NCBI GenBank assembly: GCA_030431825.1
Contig: JAUIIJ010000023.1
Span: forward strand, 1 to 64,000
Reading direction: 5' to 3'
From: Alphaproteobacteria bacterium
Lineage (GTDB): Bacteria; Pseudomonadota; Alphaproteobacteria; Rhodobacterales; Rhodobacteraceae
DNA length: 64,000 bases
This document shows, in pieces, positions 1 through 9,305 of this stretch. The position numbers and the translations under genes were made by a program. The first letter of the stretch is position 1, and every line of letters starts with the position of its first letter. The notes beneath the pieces were generated by a model. It was not told where the DNA came from and searched no databases. It saw nothing but the letters and a program-made list of their open reading frames with translations.

Positions 1-94
1 GTGGTGGCTACACCGCATCGGGCCGGCTTCCGTGGTGCCAGAAGGGGTCAATTTCGGGCGCCAATGAGGGGTCAATATTCGGTGCCGATTGACA
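1..94. mobile_element. Terminal end of an IS21-family-like insertion sequence (partial)
   Basis: The first 94 bases hold two tandem copies of AGGGGTCAAT (43-52 and 67-76, 24 bp apart), each followed by a related CGG-GCC-AAT/GAT segment. The block ends in CCGATTGACA (85-94), so on the minus strand the putative element starts TGTCAATCGG. Tandem terminal repeats with TTGACCCCT cores inside a TG-ended terminus are typical of IS21-family elements, as I remember them. No istA or istB reading frame is visible, since the rest would lie left of the window. From 95 to 231 I see no gene or clear signal before the stop codon of the protease gene. Family assignment is from motif memory only. Confidence 0.5.
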
Positions 95-231
95 GCACAT
101 TGGCTTCGATGAACCAGAAATCCTCCGTCGCTCAAACCCCTAAATCTGTCCGGTAACCGTCGACGTCAGACACCCGGAGCGGACCGGCCGAAAGGCGGCG
201 GCGCATGCGTGACAGGTGGAAAGCGGCAGCT

Positions 232-1572
232 TTATTTTTCCGGTCCCAGGGCAGACAGCCCCTTGAGAATGTCGATGGCATAGGCCAGCTGGTAATCCTC
301 TTCGCGCAGCTGTGCGGATTTCTCGGCCTTTTCGCGGTCTGCCTCTATCTGGCGGATTTCGTCTTCGGACAAGCTGTCATTGTTCAAACGCCCGCGCAGG
401 TCCGCTTCCGACCGGATGCGTGCTGCGGCGCTGGTCTCTTCCTCATCCTCGCTTTCGGGTTCCCGGCGGGGCTGGGCCACGACGATATCGGGAGAAACCC
501 CGAGCGCCTGGATCGAGCGGCCCGACGGCGTGTAATAGCGCGCGGTGGTCAGGCGCATGGCCCCGTCACCACGCAGCGGCATCACGGTCTGCACCGAACC
601 TTTGCCAAAGCTCTTGGTGCCAACGACAATCGCCCGGCGATGGTCCTGCAGCGCACCCGCAACGATTTCAGAGGCCGACGCTGAACCGCCATTGATCAGG
701 ACGACCATCGGCTTGCCCTCGATCAGATCGCCCTCGGTCGCGTTGAACCGTTCTCCATCGGCGACATTGCGGCCACGCGTGCTGACGATCTCGCCCTCGT
801 CCAGAAACGCATCGGAGACCGAGATCGCCTGTGTCAGAAGGCCACCCGGATTGTTGCGCAGGTCCAGAACCACGCCATTGATATTGTCGAGACCGCCTGC
901 CGCCTCGATCTGCTCTTTCAGACCCGCTTCGAGGTTCGGGGTCGTCTGATCGTTGAAGGTTGTCACCCGCAAAACCACGCTCTCGCCCTCGATCCGCGTC
1001 CGCACGGCGGTAAGCTTGATGGTGTCGCGAATGATGGAAACGTCAAAGGGTTCGCTTTCGCCTTCCCGTACCACGGTGATCACGATCTCGGACCCCACGG
1101 GGCCGCGCATCATGTCGACCGCCTTGTCCAGCGTCAGGCCAAGCAGGCTCTCGCCATCCACATGCGTGATGAAGTCGCCGGCTTCCATGCCGGCCTCGTC
1201 CGCCGGAGTTCCGTCGATCGGAGACACGACCTTGACAAAGCCCTCTTCCTGCGTGACCTCGATCCCGAGGCCGCCGAATTCACCGCGGGTCTGAACCCGC
1301 ATCTGGGTTGCATCGTCCGGTGACAGATAGCTGGAATGCGGGTCGAGCGATGTCAGCATGCCGTCGATCGCGGCCTCGATCAGTTCCGACTCGTCGACCT
1401 CTTCGACATATTGCGCGCGGATACGCTCGAATATATCCCCGAACAGGTCGAGTTGCTCGTACACGTTTGCGCTGCGCCCGCTTTCCTCTGCCACCAGCGG
1501 ACCAGCGATCTGTGTCGTCGCCACGACCCCCGCAAGAGTGCCGCCCAGGGCAGCCATCACGAATTTCTTCAT
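232..1572 (-). CDS. ctpA: S41-family carboxy-terminal processing protease
   Basis: A 446-residue periplasmic serine protease of the tail-specific/CtpA type. A hydrophobic N-terminal export segment (about residues 1-28) is followed by a PDZ domain (about 95-180, around GDFITHVDGESLLGL) and the S41 catalytic domain. The nucleophile motif is GGSASASEIVAGAL and the general-base lysine lies in GTKSFGKGSVQ, as expected for the Ser-Lys dyad. The C-terminus is a charged, coiled-coil-like tail. It is the last gene of a leftward gpmI-envC-ctpA run and starts 6 bp after the envC-like stop. This order is common in alphaproteobacteria, and the family trims envelope proteins and regulates murein hydrolases. 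The start is the ATG directly before the export segment. Confidence 0.93.
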   Translation of the reverse strand: MKKFVMAALGGTLAGVVATTQIAGPLVAEESGRSANVYEQLDLFGDIFERIRAQYVEEVDESELIEAAIDGMLTSLDPHSSYLSPDDATQMRVQTRGEFGGLGIEVTQEEGFVKVVSPIDGTPADEAGMEAGDFITHVDGESLLGLTLDKAVDMMRGPVGSEIVITVVREGESEPFDVSIIRDTIKLTAVRTRIEGESVVLRVTTFNDQTTPNLEAGLKEQIEAAGGLDNINGVVLDLRNNPGGLLTQAISVSDAFLDEGEIVSTRGRNVADGERFNATEGDLIEGKPMVVLINGGSASASEIVAGALQDHRRAIVVGTKSFGKGSVQTVMPLRGDGAMRLTTARYYTPSGRSIQALGVSPDIVVAQPRREPESEDEEETSAAARIRSEADLRGRLNNDSLSEDEIRQIEADREKAEKSAQLREEDYQLAYAIDILKGLSALGPEK

Positions 1573-1578
1573 GTTCGT

Positions 1579-2679
1579 TTATCCATCCTTATCGGTTCGG
1601 AACCACGTTGCCGGATCAACCGGCCGCCCGCCCTCTCTGACTTCCATATAGAGCGCTTCTGAGTGCAGAGTACCAGTGGCATCACCGCTTAGTGACAGAA
1701 TTGTGCCAATTTCCGGGGCGTTGCCGCCCATGAAACCGATTGGCGCCCCCGCGGATATCACATCGCCCGCGCGCCCCAGCACCTCCCGAAGACCGGCGAT
1801 AACGACCAGCATATCGGGCTGCGGTTCCAGTATCACGGCGTTTCCCATATCCAGCAAGGGGCCGCGATAGCGTATCGTCGCAGAGACGGGCGATGTCACC
1901 AGAGCCCGGGCGCGCGCCAAAACGATCACGCCGTCTTCGTCGCCGGCCTGTTGCATCTCGCCATCGACAGGCAGGTCCAGCGCGCCCTTGCGCCCGCTTG
2001 CGTCACCGGGATAGGGCGCAATCGGTTGCGCCGCAATCTGCGACAGCCCGTCGACAAACCCGTCAAGCGTATCGACCGATGAAACCAGGATCGCGGTTCG
2101 CACAGGGTCTTCGACAAAGTGGACAGGCAGGTCGGTCCGCTCTGCAATGACCGTTGCCAGCCTCGCACGGGCCCGCTCGGCCCCTGTGAGCGCCTGCTGC
2201 AAGACGTCGGCGGCCTGCCCTTGCGCCCGTTGCAGGCTACGCAATTCATCCAGGGCGATCCGGAGCTTTGCCGCGCGCTCAGCCAGCACCGGTCTGATCT
2301 CGGCGATCAGCATCTGGGCGCGCGCGGCACCGACCGGCCCGGCCGGATGTGTCACGGTAAAGACCGGCGGCGCAGCTTCGGCAGCCTGCAACGCCATGAG
2401 GAAGCGTGCGATCTCTGCCTCTTGCACCTCAAGCGCCTGGTTCAGTTGCGCCTCGCGCGTTGCCGCGGCCCGCAATCCGTCACCCATCGCATCCATCCCC
2501 GTTTCATAGGCATGGATCGTCCGCACCAACGCCCCGACCGGGTCCGGGTCGCTCTCTGCCGCGTCCAGCGAGCGACCCGCCGCTTGCAGCCGCTCGATCG
2601 CCGCCGTCGCCGGATCGGTCTGTGCCGCAATCGCCGTACCGCAGAACATGCTGACACAAAGAGCAAGGCGCAGGATCAT
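1579..2679 (-). CDS. EnvC-like murein hydrolase activator (degenerate LytM/M23 domain)
   Basis: A 366-residue exported protein: signal peptide (residues 1-19, ending at about AIAAQ), a long alanine-rich coiled-coil middle (about 25-190) and a C-terminal M23/LytM-like fold with GAPIGFMGG and ALYMEVREGGRPVDPATWF. In active M23 peptidases the latter reads HLHFEVR, but here the HxH metal ligands are absent (ALYMEVR). It should therefore act as an EnvC-type activator of an amidase rather than as a peptidase. Its ATG overlaps the gpmI stop codon (ATGA, 2676-2679), indicating translational coupling, and ctpA follows after 6 bp. Role in septal or envelope peptidoglycan remodelling is inferred from family and neighbours. 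Confidence 0.85.
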   Translation of the reverse strand: MILRLALCVSMFCGTAIAAQTDPATAAIERLQAAGRSLDAAESDPDPVGALVRTIHAYETGMDAMGDGLRAAATREAQLNQALEVQEAEIARFLMALQAAEAAPPVFTVTHPAGPVGAARAQMLIAEIRPVLAERAAKLRIALDELRSLQRAQGQAADVLQQALTGAERARARLATVIAERTDLPVHFVEDPVRTAILVSSVDTLDGFVDGLSQIAAQPIAPYPGDASGRKGALDLPVDGEMQQAGDEDGVIVLARARALVTSPVSATIRYRGPLLDMGNAVILEPQPDMLVVIAGLREVLGRAGDVISAGAPIGFMGGNAPEIGTILSLSGDATGTLHSEALYMEVREGGRPVDPATWFRTDKDG

Positions 2680-4196
2680 TTGAGCAGGCTCTTGCCGGTC
2701 ATTTCGGATGGTTGCGGCAGTCCCATCAACTCAAGCAGCGTCGGCGCAAGATCGCACAGGCGTCCTCCCTCGCGCAGCGCCGCGCCCTCCGGCCCGTTGA
2801 CCAGCGCCACCGGCACCGGGTTGAGCGTATGCGCCGTATGGGGGCCGCCGGTCTTCGGATCGACCATCGTCTCGCAATTGCCGTGATCGGCGGTAACAAT
2901 CATCGCGCCGCCCTCCTGGCGCAGCGCATCGACCACACGCATCAATCCCTGATCGACCGCTTCGCAGGCCCTGATCGCCGCATCCAGATCCCCTGTGTGC
3001 CCCACCATGTCCGGATTCGCATAATTGGTGACAATCAGGTCATATCCCGCGTGGATCGCCTCGACGAACTTGTCGGTCACTTCACCCGCCGACATCTCGG
3101 GCTGCAGATCATAGGTCGCAACCTTGGGAGATTTCGGCATGAAGCGATCCTCGCCCTTTTCGGGCTGTTCCTTGCCACCGTTCAGAAAGAACGTGACATG
3201 CGGATATTTCTCGGTCTCCGCGAGCCGGAACTGACGCTTGCCCTGCGCCGCGACCCACGCGCCCAGCGTATTGACGATCTCGGCCTTGGGATAGGCGGTT
3301 GTCATGTAGGTGGCGTGCCTGTCCGAATAATCGACCATGCCCATGAACGCCGCAAGCGCCGGGCGCGGGCCGGTGTCGAACCCGTCGAACTCCGGCTGGC
3401 CGATTGCCGCGAGGATTTCGCGGGCACGGTCGGCGCGGAAATTGAGACAGAAGAAACCGTCCCCCTCCTGCAGCCCCTCGTAGCCGCCGATCACCGACGG
3501 CAGGATGAACTCATCGGTTTCACCGCGCGCATAGGCATCGGCCACGGCATTTTCCGCAGTCGCCGCGACATGACCCTGCGCCCGGATAATCGCGTCATAG
3601 GCCCGTTTGACACGCTCCCACCGGTTGTCGCGGTCCATCGCGTAGTAACGTCCCGAGACCGTCACGATCTGTGCCGCCCCGGGCAGCCGCGCCGCCAATA
3701 ACTGCAGGTAGGTCTCGGTGGATTGCGGGGCAACATCGCGCCCGTCGGTGATCGCGTGCAGCACGACCGGCACGCCGGCATCGGCAATCGCCCTGGCGGC
3801 GGCGGCAATGTGATCGAGATGCCCGTGCACCCCGCCATCCGACACCAGCCCCATCAGGTGCGCGGTGCCCCCGCTGCGCTTGAGGGCATCGATGAAATGC
3901 AGCAATGCGCGATTCTCGAAAAAGCTGCCATCCTCGATCGCCAGATCAATCTGGCCAAGATCCATCGCGACCACCCGCCCAGCGCCGATATTGGTGTGAC
4001 CAACCTCGGAATTGCCCATCTGCCCGCTGGGCAGGCCGACGTCGGGGCCATGGGTGGTCAGCGTCGCGCGCGGCCCGTTCCGCATGATCGCGTCAAAGGT
4101 CGGAGTCTCGGCCAGCAGCGGGGCATTGCCTTCGGTCCGATCCGACAATCCCCAACCATCGAGAATGCACAACACAACGGGTTTAGGGGCAGGCAT
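2676..4196 (-). CDS. gpmI: 2,3-bisphosphoglycerate-independent phosphoglycerate mutase
   Basis: A 506-residue cytosolic glycolytic enzyme interconverting 3- and 2-phosphoglycerate with a manganese-dependent phosphoserine intermediate. The N-terminal metal motif is CILDGWG and the catalytic serine lies in GQMGNSEVGHTNIGAG. C-terminal alkaline-phosphatase-like metal motifs include DMVGHTGD and IVTADHGNCE. The length fits the family. The frame is open a further 39 codons upstream, but the ATG at 4196 begins MPAPKPVVLCILDGWG, right at the conserved start of the family, so it is chosen. First gene of the gpmI-envC-ctpA unit and divergent from a MarR-type regulator across about 210 bp. Confidence 0.95.
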   Translation of the reverse strand: MPAPKPVVLCILDGWGLSDRTEGNAPLLAETPTFDAIMRNGPRATLTTHGPDVGLPSGQMGNSEVGHTNIGAGRVVAMDLGQIDLAIEDGSFFENRALLHFIDALKRSGGTAHLMGLVSDGGVHGHLDHIAAAARAIADAGVPVVLHAITDGRDVAPQSTETYLQLLAARLPGAAQIVTVSGRYYAMDRDNRWERVKRAYDAIIRAQGHVAATAENAVADAYARGETDEFILPSVIGGYEGLQEGDGFFCLNFRADRAREILAAIGQPEFDGFDTGPRPALAAFMGMVDYSDRHATYMTTAYPKAEIVNTLGAWVAAQGKRQFRLAETEKYPHVTFFLNGGKEQPEKGEDRFMPKSPKVATYDLQPEMSAGEVTDKFVEAIHAGYDLIVTNYANPDMVGHTGDLDAAIRACEAVDQGLMRVVDALRQEGGAMIVTADHGNCETMVDPKTGGPHTAHTLNPVPVALVNGPEGAALREGGRLCDLAPTLLELMGLPQPSEMTGKSLLK

Positions 4197-4287
4197 GGCG
4201 TGGCTCCGGCGTTCTGAACATGTGGCGCCTTCTAGCGCCTGCATCCGACGGGGTGAACCGGTAATCCGGCAACGAGAGGGTAAAGCC

Positions 4288-4331
4288 GCCAAATGTCCGA
4301 GGTCATGCGGCATGGTTCCGCCAATTGTCCG
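4288..4331. promoter_or_regulatory. Direct repeats GCCAAnTGTCCG in the gpmI/marR divergent promoter region
   Basis: Two near-identical 12-mers, GCCAAATGTCCG (4288-4299) and GCCAATTGTCCG (4320-4331), differ at one base and are 32 bp apart, about three helical turns. They lie 77-120 bp upstream of the MarR-type start codon. They may be binding sites for that regulator, but MarR sites are usually palindromic, so this is a candidate only. Confidence 0.35.
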
Positions 4332-4407
4332 GCACCCGCCCCCCTTGCGGATACCTGCGGGCGGTTTATGGTCGAAACAGTTTCATCCGCAACAAGAGGC
4401 CGACCAG

Positions 4408-4863
4408 ATGGGGCTGACCCTCAGCGAATTCCTGCCCTACCGGCTGAACTGCCTGTCCGAGGCGATGAGCCAGGAAATCAAACCGATCTATCGGGATCAC
4501 TTCGGCCTGAACCGGCCGGAATGGCGTGTGCTCGTCGCGCTTGCCGATCTGGGGACGGCGACCGCCAAGGAAATCGGTGTCCACAGCGCGCAGCACAAGA
4601 CCCGGATCAGTCGCGCGGTCCGGGCGCTGGAACAGCGCCGCTGGCTGACCCGTGATCCGGACCCCGACGATCGCCGCTCGGAAATGCTGACCCTCACGGC
4701 GGCGGGGCATCGCGCCTATTGCGACCTGGTCGGCCCGATGCGCGACAGAGAGGCCCGCATTCTCGAGCGGTTGAGCCCGGAAGAGCGCAAAGCCCTCGGT
4801 GACGCGCTCGGCGCGCTGGAAAGGGCGCTTGGCCTCGCACCGGCGCGTGGCACCGATCCCTAG
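4408..4863 (+). CDS. MarR-family transcriptional regulator
   Basis: A 151-residue winged-helix regulator. The recognition region HKTRISRAVRALEQRRWL and the wing DPDDRRSEMLTLTAAGH are the standard MarR signature, with helical dimerisation segments at both ends. The start is the ATG at 4408 (MGLTLSEFLPYRLN), preceded by AAGAGG (4394-4399). The gene ends 4 bp from the tail of the convergent M24 hydrolase gene and is divergent from gpmI. The ligand is unknown. Its position beside the amine-catabolic genes makes control of that region possible, but the sequence does not show it. Confidence 0.85.
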   Translation: MGLTLSEFLPYRLNCLSEAMSQEIKPIYRDHFGLNRPEWRVLVALADLGTATAKEIGVHSAQHKTRISRAVRALEQRRWLTRDPDPDDRRSEMLTLTAAGHRAYCDLVGPMRDREARILERLSPEERKALGDALGALERALGLAPARGTDP

Positions 4864-4867
4864 CGCG

Positions 4868-6046
4868 TCATTTCACGAACAGGGCGCGCCGCGTGTTGCA
4901 AAAGCACTCGTGACCCTCCTCGGTGATCCGGATCGGCTCGGTGATCTCCAGTCCGCCGTCGTCGAGCCATAGCGCCGGCATGAAATGGAATGTCATGCCC
5001 GGTTCCAGCACCGTCATGTCGCCACGCCGAAAGGAAATCGTGCGTTCGCCCCAGTCCGGCGGATAGCTGATGCCGATGGCATAACCGCAGCGGCTGTCCT
5101 TGGTGAACCCTGCCTTGTTGAGTGTCGCATTGAAGGCATTCGCGATGTCTTGTGCGTGGTTCCCCGGACGCGCCATTTCGAGCCCCGCGTCGATCGCATC
5201 GAGAACCGCCGCTTCCGCATCGCGATATTTCTGCGGCACCTCGCCAAAGAACAGCGTGCGCGATTGCGGGCACTGATACCGGCGGTGCGCCCCCGCGATC
5301 TCGAAAAACGTCGATTCACCCGAAACCATGGGCCGGTCATCCCATGTCAGGTGCGGGGCGGTCGCATCCATGCCCGAAGGCGCCATTGGCACGATCGCGG
5401 GGTAATCGCCCCAATATCCATCCGCACCCCGTATGCCCGCCGAATAGATCTCGGCCACCAGGTCGTTCTTGCGCATCCCCGGTTCCGCGACCTCGAGAAT
5501 ATGCTCGTGCATCGCCTCGACGATCCGCGCAGCGCGCTGCATGTATTCGATCTCGCGCTCGGATTTCACGGCCCGTTGCCAGTTGACGAGGCCGGTGGCG
5601 TCCTGAAACGACGCTTCGGGCAAGTGGCTTTCAAGCGTGCGATGCGCCGCCGCCGAGTAATAGTAATTGTCCATCTCGACACCGACCCGCGCTTTGGCCA
5701 GCCCGAGGTCGGCAAGCAGACGCGACAGATCCTGCATCGGATGCTTGTCCGGGTTCTGAACATAGCTGTCGTCATAGCCGCGGATGCAGTCGTCCTGCAT
5801 GAACACTGTGCGCCGCGCCCCAGGCGCGTCCATGCCCCGCCCCCACCAGACCGGTTCACCCTCTTGCGAGAGGATGACGCATTGATGCACGTAGAACGAC
5901 CACCCGTCATAGCCGGACAGCCATGACATGTTCGACGGATCGCTGACCACGATGGCATCGAGCCCCATCACCGTCATCTTGGCACGGGTCCTGTCGATCC
6001 GGCTGAGGTATTCTCCGGTGGTGAAATTCGCCTCGAACGTGGTCAT
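4868..6046 (-). CDS. M24 (pita-bread fold) hydrolase, creatinase/ectoine-hydrolase (DoeA/EutD)-like
   Basis: A 392-residue cytosolic protein with a creatinase-type N-terminal domain (about 10-150, VVSDPSNMSWLSGYDGWSF) and a C-terminal M24 fold. The canonical M24 metal ligands are not evident; the region reads PHLTWDDRPM, FFEIAG and TFHFMPALW instead. Creatinase and the ectoine hydrolases DoeA/EutD are similarly atypical, and the N-terminal block resembles EutD as I remember it. It probably hydrolyses a C-N bond in a small nitrogenous solute. No EutE/DoeB deacetylase is nearby, so it is not a standard ectoine locus. The start at 6046 (MTTFEANFTTGEYL) follows AGGAGCGG, and upstream in-frame sequence is not credible protein. 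Divergent from a class III aminotransferase. Confidence 0.75.
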   Translation of the reverse strand: MTTFEANFTTGEYLSRIDRTRAKMTVMGLDAIVVSDPSNMSWLSGYDGWSFYVHQCVILSQEGEPVWWGRGMDAPGARRTVFMQDDCIRGYDDSYVQNPDKHPMQDLSRLLADLGLAKARVGVEMDNYYYSAAAHRTLESHLPEASFQDATGLVNWQRAVKSEREIEYMQRAARIVEAMHEHILEVAEPGMRKNDLVAEIYSAGIRGADGYWGDYPAIVPMAPSGMDATAPHLTWDDRPMVSGESTFFEIAGAHRRYQCPQSRTLFFGEVPQKYRDAEAAVLDAIDAGLEMARPGNHAQDIANAFNATLNKAGFTKDSRCGYAIGISYPPDWGERTISFRRGDMTVLEPGMTFHFMPALWLDDGGLEITEPIRITEEGHECFCNTRRALFVK

Positions 6047-6226
6047 GCGCCGCTCCTGTGGCTGCTGGAATATCGTCGGATGACCCTCCGCCCGAATGTT
6101 CATCCGGTCAAGCCCGCTCCCGCGCAATCGACAATCGGCGCCGAGATGTTTGCACCCGTGCTTCACTGTGCCTAACACTTGCCAACGGAACGTCCGAACC
6201 GACGCGCAACCCGAAAAGGAAAGATC

Positions 6227-7597
6227 ATGCTCAGAAACGACCAACTGGAACAATGGGACCGCGAAACGTTCTTTCACCCTTCGACCCATCTGGCGCAGCA
6301 TGCGCGCGGCGAGACCCCGACACGGGTCGTGACCGGTGGCAAGGGCTGCCACATCACCGACCGCGACGGCAACTGGCTGCTTGATGCCTTTGCCGGGCTT
6401 TATTGCGTCAATGTCGGCTATGGCCGCCCCGAAATCGCCGAAGCAATTGCCGAACAGGCGCGCGAACTGGCCTACTACCACGCCTATGTCGGGCACGGCA
6501 CCGAAGCGTCGATCACCCTTGCCAGGATGATCCTCGACCGCGCGCCCGAAGGCATGAGCAAGGTCTATTTCGGTCTGTCCGGTTCAGACGCCAATGAAAC
6601 CAACGTCAAGCTGATCTGGTATTACAACAACATCCTTGGCCGTCCGGAAAAGAAAAAGATCATCAGCCGCTGGCGCGGCTATCACGGCTCGGGGCTGATG
6701 ACCGGATCGCTGACCGGGCTGGACCTGTTTCACAGAAAATTCGACCTGCCGCTGGCGCAGGTGATCCACACCGACGCACCGTATTATTTCCGCCGGCCCA
6801 AGGCCGAGATGACCGAAGAGGCGTTCACGGCGTATCTGGTCGCGGAGCTCGAGGCGCTGATCGACCGCGAAGGCGCCGACACCATTGCCGCCTTCATCGG
6901 CGAGCCGGTCCTGGGCACCGGCGGCATCGTACCGCCGCCCGCAGGTTACTGGCCGGCCGTGCGCGACGTGCTCGACAAGCATGACATCCTGCTGGTCGCG
7001 GACGAGGTCGTGACGGGGTTCGGACGCCTGGGGAGCATGTTCGGGTCGGATCACTACGGCATCCGGCCCGACCTGATCACCATCGCCAAGGGCCTGACCT
7101 CGGCATATGCGCCGCTGTCGGGTTCGATCGTCGGAGACAGGATGTGGAAAGTTCTCGAACAGGGCACCGACGAGAATGGGCCGATCGGCCACGGCTGGAC
7201 CTATTCGGCACACCCGATCGGAGCCGCTGCGGGGGTGGCCAATCTGAAGTTGCTCGACGATCTGAACCTGGTTTCCAATGCCGGCGAAACCGGTGCCTAC
7301 CTGAACCGGCAGATGAAGGCCGCGCTGGCCGATCATCCCCATGTGGGGGACATTCGCGGCGAGGGCATGCTCTGCGCCGTCGAACTGGTCGAAGACCGCG
7401 AGGAGCGCCGGTTTTTCGACCCGGCGCGCAAGGTGGGACCGTCGGTCGCGGCGGCAATGGCGAAGCGCAACGTGATTGCGCGCGCAATGCCGCAAGGCGA
7501 CATCATCGGCTATGCCCCGCCCTTCTGTCTGACGCAGGACGAAGCCGACACGATCGTGACCGCAAGTGTCGAGGCCCTGACCGAAGTGCTTGGCTAA
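6227..7597 (+). CDS. Class III PLP-dependent aminotransferase, SpuC/diaminobutyrate-transaminase-like
   Basis: A 456-residue omega-aminotransferase of the group that includes putrescine-pyruvate (SpuC) and omega-amino acid-pyruvate enzymes. Features seen: [15 protein letters not shown], the cofactor-phosphate region [11 protein letters not shown], the aspartate in [13 protein letters not shown] and the PLP lysine in [15 protein letters not shown] (K288). The start ATG at 6227 has AAAAGGA upstream at 6214-6220. Its stop codon overlaps the tail of the convergent ABC permease gene by 4 bp. With the divergent M24 hydrolase and the adjacent polyamine-type transporter it suggests import, hydrolysis and transamination of an amine. 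The exact substrate cannot be read from the sequence. Confidence 0.85.
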   Translation: MLRNDQLEQWDRETFFHPSTHLAQHARGETPTRVVTGGKGCHITDRDGNWLLDAFAGLYCVNVGYGRPEIAEAIAEQARELAYYHAYVGHGTEASITLARMILDRAPEGMSKVYFGLSGSDANETNVKLIWYYNNILGRPEKKKIISRWRGYHGSGLMTGSLTGLDLFHRKFDLPLAQVIHTDAPYYFRRPKAEMTEEAFTAYLVAELEALIDREGADTIAAFIGEPVLGTGGIVPPPAGYWPAVRDVLDKHDILLVADEVVTGFGRLGSMFGSDHYGIRPDLITIAKGLTSAYAPLSGSIVGDRMWKVLEQGTDENGPIGHGWTYSAHPIGAAAGVANLKLLDDLNLVSNAGETGAYLNRQMKAALADHPHVGDIRGEGMLCAVELVEDREERRFFDPARKVGPSVAAAMAKRNVIARAMPQGDIIGYAPPFCLTQDEADTIVTASVEALTEVLG

Positions 7598-8442
7598 CGC
7601 CTCTGGAACGCGATCATCACCAGCGCCAGCAGGGATGATCCCACCATCAGCAAAAGCGACACCGCGTTGAGCAGCGGTGTCGACCCTTCCTTGAGCCGGT
7701 CGAACATCGTGATGGTCAGGGGCGCATCCGAGCCGACGAGCATGAGAGTCGTGTTGAAGTTCTCGAAACTCATGAGAAAGGCGACGACCCCGGCCCCGAT
7801 CAGCGCCGGTGCAAGATAGGGCAAGGTGATCGTGCGGATCGCGGTCAACCGGTCCGCCCCGAGGTTCAGCGCCGCCTCTTCCAGGGTGCGGTCGAATTTC
7901 TGCAGGCGCGCGGAGATCACCAGCGTCGTGATTGTCGTGACAAAGGAAAACTGCCCCAGCACGACGAGCACCAGCCCGGGGCGCAGGATCTCCGCGTCAT
8001 ACCCCACCCGGTCCCAGAGTCCGTTGGCGACGGTCGAGGAAAACACCAGGATCGAAATGCCCAGCACGATGCCCGGGATGACCAGCGGCAAAAGCATCAG
8101 CACGTAAAGCACACTCCGTCCGCGGAACTGGTAGCGGTTGAACAGGAAGGCGTTCGCCGTGCCAACCGCGACCGACAGACCGGCCACGCAGACTCCGACC
8201 AGCGCCGATGTCCCGATGGAGCGCAGGATGCTGCGGTCATGAAAGACCCCAATCATCGGGCGTTCGTCACCAAAGAACCAGTTCCAGGTGAAGCCCTCCC
8301 ACGGCAGCGACGGGAACTGGCTGTCGTTGAAGGCAAATACCGCGACCACGGCCAATGGCAGCGCCAGATAGAAAAAGAACAGCGCGACATAGGCATTGTA
8401 GATCAGCCGCACCGCGCGGGGTCTGGGAATGGACGGTATCAT
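7594..8442 (-). CDS. ABC transporter permease, spermidine/putrescine type (PotC-like)
   Basis: A 282-residue inner-membrane permease with about six hydrophobic segments and the cytoplasmic coupling (EAA) loop [22 protein letters not shown]-terminal cytoplasmic residues are followed by the first membrane span (about 12-36). It is the last gene of the leftward binding-protein, ATPase, PotB, PotC run, and its start overlaps the stop of the PotB-like gene. Its own stop overlaps that of the convergent aminotransferase gene (tail-to-tail, 7594-7597). Family members take up polyamines and other small cationic or amino solutes. The ligand is inferred only from class. Confidence 0.88.
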   Translation of the reverse strand: MIPSIPRPRAVRLIYNAYVALFFFYLALPLAVVAVFAFNDSQFPSLPWEGFTWNWFFGDERPMIGVFHDRSILRSIGTSALVGVCVAGLSVAVGTANAFLFNRYQFRGRSVLYVLMLLPLVIPGIVLGISILVFSSTVANGLWDRVGYDAEILRPGLVLVVLGQFSFVTTITTLVISARLQKFDRTLEEAALNLGADRLTAIRTITLPYLAPALIGAGVVAFLMSFENFNTTLMLVGSDAPLTITMFDRLKEGSTPLLNAVSLLLMVGSSLLALVMIAFQRR

Positions 8443-9302
8443 CAGGACCCCATCGTCTTTTCGAGGGTCTGACCGGTCAGGCGCAGCGTCACCCAGACGA
8501 TCAGCGATGACAGGATCAGCAGCATGAAGCCAAAGGCCGCGCCCAGTTCCCAGTTGAAGCGTACGATGAACTGCGAATAGATCAGTTCGGTAAACCAGAG
8601 GCTGTCCTTGCCGCCCAGCATGGTCGGTGTCAGGTAGTTGCCCAGCGACAGCATGAACACAACGATGCTGCCCGACACGATACCCGGCATGGCATGGGGA
8701 ATCACGATTTCACGCAGGACGCTGGCACCGGACCCGCCGAGATCATACCCGGCCTCGATCACCGCGTCGTCAAGACTTTCGAGCATGGTCACAAGCGGAA
8801 CCACCATGAACAACATCGAGGTATAGACCAGCCCCACCATCATCGCGACGTCGTTGTAAAGCATCTCGACCGGTCCATCGGCGAGCCCGGTCCATTGCAG
8901 CAGGGACGAGAACAACCCGGTTTCCCGCAGCAGGATCATCCAGCCGAACGTGCGCACCAGTTCGGAGACCCAGAACGGCACGAGGCACAGCAGGAAGAGC
9001 ACGGACTGCACCCGCCCCTTGGCGATCTTGGCGATATAGTAGGACACCGGAAAGGCAATGATCAGCGTCACGACCGTTGCCAGCATCGACATCATCGCGG
9101 TCCGCAAAAAGGTCCACATATAGATGGGTTCGCCAAAGAAGCCGCGATAATTGGCAAGGCTGGTCGCGTATTCACCCACTCCGACACGTTCGCGCAGCGA
9201 CAAAAGGGCCATGTCGATATGCGGAATGATGATGAGCAGGCCCAGCCACAGCACCAATGGGGTCAGGAGCAGGTAGAACCCCAGTTTCGTTCCCTGCGCC
9301 AT
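8442..9302 (-). CDS. ABC transporter permease, spermidine/putrescine type (PotB-like)
   Basis: A 286-residue inner-membrane protein with about six spans and the coupling loop IEAGYDLGGSGASVLREIVIP. It forms the permease heterodimer with the downstream PotC-like protein. The first span lies at about residues 8-28, followed by the periplasmic segment SLRERVGVGEYATSLANYRG, typical of the PotB side. It sits 3 bp after the ATPase gene and overlaps the next permease gene by one base, so all four genes should be cotranscribed from the promoter near 11,600. Confidence 0.88.
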   Translation of the reverse strand: MAQGTKLGFYLLLTPLVLWLGLLIIIPHIDMALLSLRERVGVGEYATSLANYRGFFGEPIYMWTFLRTAMMSMLATVVTLIIAFPVSYYIAKIAKGRVQSVLFLLCLVPFWVSELVRTFGWMILLRETGLFSSLLQWTGLADGPVEMLYNDVAMMVGLVYTSMLFMVVPLVTMLESLDDAVIEAGYDLGGSGASVLREIVIPHAMPGIVSGSIVVFMLSLGNYLTPTMLGGKDSLWFTELIYSQFIVRFNWELGAAFGFMLLILSSLIVWVTLRLTGQTLEKTMGS

Positions 9303-9305
9303 CGC

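Noticed and set aside
4868..6046. Calling the M24 protein a definite ectoine hydrolase (EutD/DoeA)
   Set aside because: The similarity is from memory and the deacetylase, transporter and AsnC-type regulator of known ectoine loci are missing, so only a family-level call is made.
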